A DNA stretch of 64,000 nt, taken from positions 24,414-88,413 of the forward strand of contig CAMQHT010000004.1 of the NCBI GenBank assembly GCA_947001705.1, given 5' to 3'. The translations under genes and the position numbers were made by a program. This document shows positions 58,515 to 64,000 of the stretch, piece after piece; within the stretch, counting starts at the first letter, position 1, and every line of letters starts with the position of its first letter. Origin of the DNA: an uncultured Collinsella sp. Lineage in GTDB: Bacteria; Actinomycetota; Coriobacteriia; Coriobacteriales; Coriobacteriaceae. The notes beneath the pieces are model-generated. The model was not told where the DNA came from. It did not search any database and saw only the letters and a list, made by a program, of their open reading frames with translations.

Positions 58515-58910
58515 GGGAAACCCTTTCGCGTGGTTGCGGCGCGCGCGGGGCGCTCCGCTACGGTACAGTGTTCATCATTGTACCTGTCTGGCGCAAAAAA
58601 GGCGCGCTCGCTGCGGCGTTACATGCCTGCAACATGAGCGTAAGGGGGAAGGCCGTACGGGGAAGAGCCGTCTGGCGCGTGTCCGGCTCGTGTTGGGTTG
58701 ATTTCCGATCTCAGCCGAACACATTGAGCGGACAGGCCGTTCCCGCAGTCAGCCGAACGCCTCCGACGGCTGATTCCGAACTGGAAGCGGAGGGCATCCC
58801 CGCCCTTCGGTAGGGGATACCGCTCCGCGGCGCATGCCGCGGGCGGCGCCCCTATCGGACCACCGTGACCTCAGTTGGGATGGGCCCAGCACTGCCGCGT
58901 ACTCGGTGAG
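58515..58910. other. Intergenic junction beside the integrase
   Basis: No gene or tRNA is visible. The left part holds the promoter of the ACT gene. At 58811-58854 a cruciform-like structure occurs: TAGGGG/CCCCTA outside and CCGCGGC/GCCGCGG (58825-58842) inside. Near 58750-58776 GTCAGCCG pairs with CGGCTGAT. These structures next to the integrase stop may be part of an attachment site. Confidence 0.4.
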
Positions 58911-59606
58911 CTAGAGCCAACTGTTCGTCTTCACGGCGCGTATGGCGATATTTCGGTCGTCCGGCTCGGTGATGCCGTAGCCGAACGCCTGGAGCGTCTC
59001 GATGGACTCCTGGATCCTCTGTTGGAACATGGGACCCGGATCGACCCTCGGCCCGAGGTGCCCGCGCCAAAGGCACGGCGTGGCGTGCAGCATGTTATGG
59101 ATTTTGGAGATGGGCTCGATGTCGGCGTAGACGTTGAGCGTCGCCATGGCGTCCTTGTGGCCGAGGATCGATTGGAGCGCCTTGATATCGCCGCCTTGGC
59201 GGATCCACTGCGTTGCGAACGTGTGGCGAAGGCCGTGGAACGTGATCAGCTCGTCGTTGGTGCCCATGAGGCCGTTGGTCTCCGAGAACGTCTTGAACGC
59301 CCTGCGGATATAGCTTGTCGTCGCGAAGGTCGCGCCCGGCTCCGACAGGATGTAGCAGTCCCCGATCTCGACCGCCCCGGTAAGGCCGCGCAAGCGCAGC
59401 TTTCCGCAGTCGATCTCGTGGGTCTCCTTCAGGAAGGGGAGTAGGCCGACCGGGTCGATGGGGATACCCCTGGCGTCATGGGTCTTGGTGTCCTTGATGA
59501 ACGAACCCATTCCCTTCGCGTACGCCACCGAGTGTCCGATCGAGATCAGGCCCGTCTCGAAATCCACATCGCACCACCGAAGGCCGCAGACCTCGCCGAT
59601 TCGCAT
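58911..59606 (-). pseudogene. Tyrosine recombinase/integrase, catalytic domain only
   Basis: C-terminal catalytic part of a phage-type integrase. The catalytic residues are seen: R in TGMRIGEVCGLRW, HGLRHTFAT (His-x-x-Arg), LGHKDAMATLNVYAD (His and nucleophile Tyr). The N-terminal DNA-arm and core-binding domains are missing: the frame is open for only ten more codons (RAVVLALHTG) before a TAG. That TAG is the stop codon of the HTH gene upstream, in the same frame. The remnant is 231 residues, against about 380 for a full integrase, so it is probably inactive or a fusion remnant. Confidence 0.8.
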
Positions 59607-59636
59607 CCCCGTGTGCAGGGCGAGTACGACCGCCCT

Positions 59637-59888
59637 CTAATCCTCGGCGGACCAATCGAGTCCGAACTCCTTTCGGGCATCCTCTTCGCCCATGACTTCG
59701 AGAAGGTCTCCGGGTTGGCAACGAAGGGCGAGGCATAGCTGCTCGAGTGTGTTGAAGCGAATGCCGCGAATATGCCCTTTTTTAATACGGGACAGGTTCA
59801 CGGGCGTGGTTCCAATCCTTTCGGCAAGTTCGTTCGAGGAAATCTTTCGCTCGGCCATGATCTTGTCGAGGCGAACAATTACGGGCAT
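59637..59888 (-). CDS. Cro/CI-type helix-turn-helix regulator
   Basis: Small XRE/YozG-like regulator of 83 residues: MPVIVRLDKIMAERKISSNE then LAERIGTTPVNLSRIKKGH is the helix-turn-helix, followed by FNTLEQLCLALRCQPGDLLE. This type is usually paired with a DUF2975 membrane protein, which is exactly what precedes it. The last residues (EEDARKEFGLDWSAED) are followed by TAG and then, in frame, by the integrase catalytic domain. Confidence 0.88.
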   Translation of the reverse strand: MPVIVRLDKIMAERKISSNELAERIGTTPVNLSRIKKGHIRGIRFNTLEQLCLALRCQPGDLLEVMGEEDARKEFGLDWSAED

Positions 59889-59897
59889 GGCGTTTCC

Positions 59898-60410
59898 TTA
59901 CGCAATCTCGTCGGAGTCGAGGTACAGCTCTCGGGCGTACAAGAAGAGCTGGGAAAGCATGAACAGGACGATGCCGAGAACCAGAGAGGTCCAATCGAAT
60001 GATGAAGCGATCTCTTGGGCGCCGACGGCCCCCTCGCCGCCAAACATCGAAACGGAGGTTTTGAGTGAGCCGGCGTAGAGGCTGGTGGCAGCTTGAACAA
60101 CGAAGAGAATGCCGAGCACCTTCAAGCATGTCGCAGACCCTTTCTTGAAGGGGTCTCCGCTCTTGATCGTCCACACGAGAACGGCGCTGAGGATGGTCGT
60201 AGCGATACCGATGACGGCAGGGACCAATGTCGAGATCGCAAGGGCTGGATACGCGGGGGAGTCTGCAATTACAGGGTTGTCGAGCACTTCGATTGCCGGC
60301 TTTAAGGAGAACGCCACTTGTGCGATGGCGGTGGCGCAAAGGGTCGCAGAGGCTATCGCACATGCGATGCGGAAGGAATGAAGCCGGGGAGTGCGATTGT
60401 CGGAACTCAT
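59898..60410 (-). CDS. DUF2975 family membrane protein
   Basis: Four-span membrane protein of 170 residues with segments near 13-34, 55-80, 95-115 and 143-162 (for example WTSLVLGIVLFMLSQLFLYA). The motif YARELYLDSDEIA at the end is DUF2975-like. It lies 9 bases upstream of the HTH gene, a common pair of unknown function, possibly a membrane sensor with its regulator. A palindrome (60449-60465) lies in the promoter region shared with the bacteriocin locus. Confidence 0.8.
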   Translation of the reverse strand: MSSDNRTPRLHSFRIACAIASATLCATAIAQVAFSLKPAIEVLDNPVIADSPAYPALAISTLVPAVIGIATTILSAVLVWTIKSGDPFKKGSATCLKVLGILFVVQAATSLYAGSLKTSVSMFGGEGAVGAQEIASSFDWTSLVLGIVLFMLSQLFLYARELYLDSDEIA

Positions 60411-60448
60411 AATAACCTCCGAAGAATTTAAAAAACTCAGGTTACTTT

Positions 60449-60465
60449 TTAACAGTTTATGTTAA
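60449..60465. promoter_or_regulatory. Palindrome TTAACA-N5-TGTTAA
   Basis: Perfect 6-bp arms in the 120-base AT-rich spacer between the DUF2975-HTH operon and the bacteriocin locus, directly before TTGACT (60467-60472), a possible -35 box. It is a likely operator for the HTH protein. Confidence 0.5.
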
Positions 60466-60530
60466 ATTGACTTTGCCGGCAAGTAATCACAGCATGCTGC
60501 AACCGAAACCCCTCTAGATTGGAGAGGATT

Positions 60531-60551
60531 ATGTTCAGTACTGTTAAGTAG
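60531..60551 (+). other. Interrupted start of the bacteriocin gene (ATG, six codons, TAG)
   Basis: GGAGAGGATT directly before ATG at 60531 is the best ribosome binding site here. The frame reads M-F-S-T-V-K and then TAG at 60549-60551, then continues C-K-L-L-V-F-L-G-L-A-L into the signal peptide. The frame is otherwise intact to 60896. The amber codon either makes this a pseudogene or forces reinitiation or readthrough; a sequencing error at one base is also possible. Confidence 0.7.
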
Positions 60552-60560
60552 TGTAAGCTC

Positions 60561-60896
60561 TTGGTTTTCCTCGGCCTCGCTCTTTGTCTGTTGCTGCCGG
60601 GAGCCCCCGCTTTTGCGGATACCCCGATGCCTCCTTCCCAGGAGAGCAGCCAGTGTGCCCTCGTTGAGCCCCTCGGGTATACGGACGACGTCGTCGATAC
60701 CTACTGGAGCTACAGCTGTCCTCGCGGCGTAAGCGGGCACAGCATCTCGATGTTCAACATCTCTTACAAGACGATCTCCTACCGAAATGGCTATCGCCGA
60801 TCCGCGCATCATAGGGAATCCCGCCTCGCTGCAATGTGCTCCTGTGGTGTTCTTGGCACAACTGATAAATGGCAATTTGTCTATAGCACCTACTAG
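60561..60896 (+). CDS. Lactococcin 972-like bacteriocin precursor
   Basis: Small secreted protein. A hydrophobic signal (LVFLGLALCLLLPGAPAFAD) leads to a predicted cut after AFA, followed by about 92 residues. The exported part has lactococcin 972-like traits: an aromatic/glycine block (TYWSYSCPRGVSGHS), a Ser/Tyr/Asn-rich middle (MFNISYKTISYRNGYRRSA) and an aromatic end (KWQFVYSTY, compare the family's KxSFYYNxW). Unusually it has four or more cysteines (SQC, YSC, MCSC). The only start without the amber codon is TTG at 60561, without a good ribosome binding site and lacking the basic n-region. The permease and ATPase downstream, typical of this class, support the call. Confidence 0.55.
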   Translation: MVFLGLALCLLLPGAPAFADTPMPPSQESSQCALVEPLGYTDDVVDTYWSYSCPRGVSGHSISMFNISYKTISYRNGYRRSAHHRESRLAAMCSCGVLGTTDKWQFVYSTY

Positions 60897-60962
60897 ATGC
60901 GAGGAAGGGCCGAGCATTTTGTTCGGCCCCTCTGTTCCGACTGGATGAGGTTAAGGTTGGCG

Positions 60963-63185
60963 ATGAATATGCTCAAAATCTCGAAGGCGATCTTTAGGTC
61001 GCTTCTCTCCTCCAGGTCGCTCTGTGTTGTCGTTGTTGCGTTGATGGTTCTTTGTGCTCTGCCCGTCTTCAGGAGCGCGGCTGGCATCGACGGACGGGTC
61101 GAATACCTCGAGTCGGGAATAACCCGTGTTGAGCAGGAATTGTCAGCATCCTATGCGGATGCGCTTGTGAATGCGGGGGAGGACGGTGTCTATACCTCTT
61201 CATCAAGCATGCCCGCGCTTCTGTACCCTCTTGCCGCGGGACGTCTTATCTTGGCACCGCTCTCTCCCCTACTTCCGTTTCTGCAGATATCGGATGGAGA
61301 GTACACCTATTATGACGGATCGAAGGAGTACTTGCTATGGGTCGCAACGGCCGTTGCCGTCTCGTTCCTTGCCGCGCGTCTTAACAAACGTGAAAAGCTC
61401 ATCATCCAGGCACCGATGGGCGAGCTGGGTAGACTTGTTGCATCGAGCGTATGGGCGAGTGTTTTTGCAATGCTTGCCGTCCTCGCCATCAATCTTCCAG
61501 GGATAATCGCCGCGCTTGTGAAGAATGGCCCGGGCTCGCCGTTCTATCCGATAGGCTACATTCAATATGCGACTCCGGTTATCAAACCGGCTTGGCTGGT
61601 GTTCGCGCAGACGGCCATCTTGCAATTCTTGGTGGCAGCGTTCATCTCGCTTGTCGTTCACCTTGCCGTGAAGATTGCCAATAACCCTACGCTTGGAATC
61701 GTGTTCGTATGTGCCCTGATGGGGGTGACGATGGTTCCCGGGTATTACGGAAGATCCATCGCTTTACGTGAGTTCGCCCTGTTGAATCCCCTTACGTATG
61801 CGAACACTGAGTTGACCGTCGGCGCCTATAGCCCGTACCCGACAACGCAGATAGTGAATCTGCCTGGACTTTGCTTCGAGCGTGGCGCGATTGCCCTCGT
61901 ATGCGCAATCGGGATCGAGGTGCTGGCAATTGGCCTGCTTTGCGTTGCTGGAAAGAGCGGCTGCGCGTGCCCGATATCCCCGATTTGTCTTGAGAGAGGT
62001 TCCTTCACTGCATCGAGAACGGCAACTCGTTCGAGCGCTTGTGCCTCCGCCGTTGCATACGTAAGAACGATGGGGAAACTGCTCCTGCGTTCTCCTACCC
62101 TCGCCGTATGCGCGATTGCAATGTCGACGACGATGCTGGCCCCGGCTCTGGTCGAGATGTTTCCTGACGCTGATAACGTTTCCGCTGTTCGGTATAGGGA
62201 TGGGGAGCTCCGTTCAATAGATCGGTATCTAGAGCAGAACGCTGCGAATATGGACGTCGAGGGCAAAGCGGCCCTGGAAGACATGCGGGATGCTCTTTCG
62301 GGTTTCGTGTACGCGCCTATGCCTGCGGAGGGGTTTCGAAGCCTTGCGACGTACGAGCGCGCTCGAGGTGAGCTGGGCGCGGCAGATGCGACTCTCCTGC
62401 AATCGATCGGAATCGAGCCGGAGACTCCTTCTCGTGCGGAGGCGCGCGCCCTTCTGCTTGAGTCGATCGCGAGCTTGCCGGACCCCAAGGTTTACGAGTT
62501 AAGTACGAAGATGCCCCCATTAATCCTCCTTTCGTATCTCCAGGCAGCGCTTCCCTCCTTATTTTTGCTGTTGCCCGTGGTTGTCACATCGCTCGCGTGC
62601 ACCCACCTGCAGTGTCGTTCCCTTCTGGTTCTCCAGATCCCCGCAACAGCGCATGTGCGTTTTCTGACGGCTGTTGCGCTGGCTCTCCTGCTTGGCTTGG
62701 TGCTGCTTTTGGTGTCGATGGTTCCCGCTGTCGTTGTGTCCGTGATTAAGAACGGTGCGGGTGGATCGGAGTATCCCGTCGCTCTCATTCGGGCGGGAGC
62801 TTCGACAACGTCCATGGTGGGGGAGGCGGTGTTGTGCAGTATTCCGTTGCTGGTCATGGCATACGGCGTGATTTCCGTCGTCGCTGCGTTGACAGCAGCG
62901 ATTAGCCGCAACCCCGTTGTCACCGGAATGGTTTGCGCGGTTCTCTTGGTGTTGGGTTCGTTGAGCGCTCATGTTGAAAGCGTGGGCATGGGCGTCGCGC
63001 TGCTGGCTCCATTCGCCTCGTTTGATCCCGCTTCCCAGGTGGGGACGATTGGGTTCCTTGGGCGAGGGACGAACGCGATGCCTTTTGGAGAGGTCGTCGG
63101 CGCATCGGGCGCTCTGCTGGTGGTCTTGGGCGCCGTATCTCCGTTGATGGTGCGCCTGAGTGTTCCAAAGATCGAAAGGGGATGA
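60963..63185 (+). CDS. Bacteriocin-associated ABC permease with internal duplication
   Basis: Membrane protein of 740 residues with about 12-14 spans, composed of two similar halves. Each half starts with a short span (VVVVALMVLCALPVF near 22; CAIAMSTTMLAPALV near 385), a long external loop and a four- to five-span bundle. The sequence VKNGPGSPFYPIGYIQYA (186-203) recurs as IKNGAGGSEYPVALIRAG (near 592-609), and KIANNPTLGIVFVCALMG as AAISRNPVVTGMVCAVLL. It resembles the integral membrane partner of lactococcin 972-type ATPases. The ATG at 60963 is chosen; earlier codons are hydrophilic. It probably exports the peptide or gives immunity. Confidence 0.72.
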   Translation: MNMLKISKAIFRSLLSSRSLCVVVVALMVLCALPVFRSAAGIDGRVEYLESGITRVEQELSASYADALVNAGEDGVYTSSSSMPALLYPLAAGRLILAPLSPLLPFLQISDGEYTYYDGSKEYLLWVATAVAVSFLAARLNKREKLIIQAPMGELGRLVASSVWASVFAMLAVLAINLPGIIAALVKNGPGSPFYPIGYIQYATPVIKPAWLVFAQTAILQFLVAAFISLVVHLAVKIANNPTLGIVFVCALMGVTMVPGYYGRSIALREFALLNPLTYANTELTVGAYSPYPTTQIVNLPGLCFERGAIALVCAIGIEVLAIGLLCVAGKSGCACPISPICLERGSFTASRTATRSSACASAVAYVRTMGKLLLRSPTLAVCAIAMSTTMLAPALVEMFPDADNVSAVRYRDGELRSIDRYLEQNAANMDVEGKAALEDMRDALSGFVYAPMPAEGFRSLATYERARGELGAADATLLQSIGIEPETPSRAEARALLLESIASLPDPKVYELSTKMPPLILLSYLQAALPSLFLLLPVVVTSLACTHLQCRSLLVLQIPATAHVRFLTAVALALLLGLVLLLVSMVPAVVVSVIKNGAGGSEYPVALIRAGASTTSMVGEAVLCSIPLLVMAYGVISVVAALTAAISRNPVVTGMVCAVLLVLGSLSAHVESVGMGVALLAPFASFDPASQVGTIGFLGRGTNAMPFGEVVGASGALLVVLGAVSPLMVRLSVPKIERG

Positions 63186-63190
63186 TCTCG

Positions 63191-63931
63191 ATGATTGACC
63201 TTCAAACGCTGACGATCTCTTATGGAAAGAAGGTGCTCGTAGATTCGGTGAACGCTGAGTTTGCCCCGGGTACGGTCTACGGTCTCGTCGCTCCGAACGG
63301 GCATGGAAAGACGACGTTGCTGCGTGCGATGGCAGGTTTGCCGGGTCCTCGCGTGGACGGGAGCATCGTTCTGGATGAGGTGCAGGGTACGGGTGCGAGA
63401 GAGGTCCGTTCTATGATCTTCTATGCACCTGGTGAGGGGACGCTGCTGTATCCCGGATTGCGTGCGGAAGATCACCTCAAGATGGTTTGCGATATGTGGC
63501 CGCATGCTCGCGATATCGAAGAGATAGTGGAACAAACGCAGATAGGCGAGTTCGCGAAGATGAGGATCCGCACTCTGAGCCAGGGCATGAAGCAGCAGCT
63601 TACCCTGGCGATTGCGTATGCGACGGGCGCGCGGTACCTTCTATTAGATGAGCCCATGAACGCGCTCGACCCCAGCAGGGTGGACTTGCATTCCGAGATT
63701 CTCAGGAAGCTGGCCGATTCTGGTACGTGCATCATCATGTCATCCCACATCTTGGATTCGGTCGATAGGCTGTGCGATGAGATTCTGTTTTTGAAGGATG
63801 GGAGGCTCATTAGAAGCATTCCGCAAGATGATGCTGCGCCGAAGTCTCCTGGATCCCATTTCGCAAAGCCTGCCGGACGCGCCGAGGGTGCGCTAAGCAC
63901 GTATCGGAGACTCTACGAAAAGGGCGGGTAG
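63191..63931 (+). CDS. ABC transporter ATP-binding protein (bacteriocin type)
   Basis: ATPase subunit paired with the permease. Walker A is VAPNGHGKTTLLRAM, the signature is RTLSQGMKQQLTLAIA and Walker B is RYLLLDEPMNALDP, with SSHILDSVDRLCDEI as the H-loop. It has 246 residues. Two starts are possible: ATG at 63182, overlapping the permease stop, and ATG at 63191, which has AAAGGGG at a better distance. It completes the three-gene bacteriocin locus; the window ends 69 bases later. Confidence 0.88.
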   Translation: MIDLQTLTISYGKKVLVDSVNAEFAPGTVYGLVAPNGHGKTTLLRAMAGLPGPRVDGSIVLDEVQGTGAREVRSMIFYAPGEGTLLYPGLRAEDHLKMVCDMWPHARDIEEIVEQTQIGEFAKMRIRTLSQGMKQQLTLAIAYATGARYLLLDEPMNALDPSRVDLHSEILRKLADSGTCIIMSSHILDSVDRLCDEILFLKDGRLIRSIPQDDAAPKSPGSHFAKPAGRAEGALSTYRRLYEKGG

Positions 63932-64000
63932 AAATGTAAGTTAAAAATCTATGTGGCCAATGTGATACCGTTGAACCCGCGTATCGATACCGCTCAGCCA

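Noticed and set aside
58515..58910. tRNA gene as an integration site
   Set aside because: No cloverleaf, T-loop motif or acceptor stem could be found next to the integrase.

Overview
The window comes from a GC-rich (about 60%) actinobacterium. A type-Z (zinc, 61-residue) S14, the gene order secY-adk-map-infA-rpmJ-rpsM-rpsK-rpsD-rpoA-rplQ-truA, and an anaerobic purine-breakdown cluster together suggest a gut Coriobacteriia member, most likely Collinsella. That placement is inference; no 16S gene is present.

Layout. (1) 1-1374: rpmC, rpsQ, rplN and rplX, the start of the spc block, closed by a terminator. (2) 1375-34114: about 33 kb that splits the spc block between rplX and rplE. It holds an oxidoreductase/DeoR pair, an rRNA-modification pair (RluA-type synthase and U32 protein), RidA, and then a purine/urate degradation cluster in two arms. 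Arm one (7941-18324) is a YheO-type regulator, NCS2 permease, ssnA, ygfK, a polyferredoxin and a selenium-dependent xanthine dehydrogenase. Arm two (23948-34030) is a second YheO-type regulator, dpaL (ygeX), ygeY, ygeW, a MocA-like nucleotidyltransferase, hydantoinase, yqeC, yqeB and xdhC. Between the arms (18425-23900) is an accessory patch with unknown genes, an XRE regulator and a DUF4143 ATPase behind an exact 33-bp-period repeat. The same palindromic repeat family lies at both junctions of the 33-kb block. (3) 34190-44191: the rest of the spc and alpha operons (rplE to rplQ) behind what looks like a new promoter. (4) 44227-58514: housekeeping genes: truA, a glycosyltransferase, argR, a class A PBP, a second U32 protein, tyrS, adenine deaminase, two Cof-type HAD phosphatases, citrate synthase and an ACT protein. 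(5) 58515-64000: a mobile-looking segment with a truncated integrase, an HTH-DUF2975 pair and a lactococcin 972-like bacteriocin locus (peptide, internally duplicated ABC permease, ATPase).

How it works together. Purines would enter by the permease; xdhD with the polyferredoxin and YgfK would handle redox steps on the purine ring; SsnA and the hydantoinase would do hydrolytic deamination and ring opening; YgeW, YgeY and DpaL would process carbamoyl and diaminopropionate-type intermediates to pyruvate and ammonia; YqeB, YqeC, XdhC and the MocA-like protein would mature the selenium/molybdenum cofactor. Adenine deaminase at 52871 would feed adenine into the same route. The two regulators, each divergent from one arm, probably sense a pathway intermediate.

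Most noteworthy: the split ribosomal operon with matching repeats at its two junctions; the 33-bp iterated motif before the DUF4143 ATPase; the lactococcin 972-like locus whose best start runs into an amber codon; an in-frame amber joining an HTH gene to half an integrase; and several strong leader or intercistronic RNA structures.
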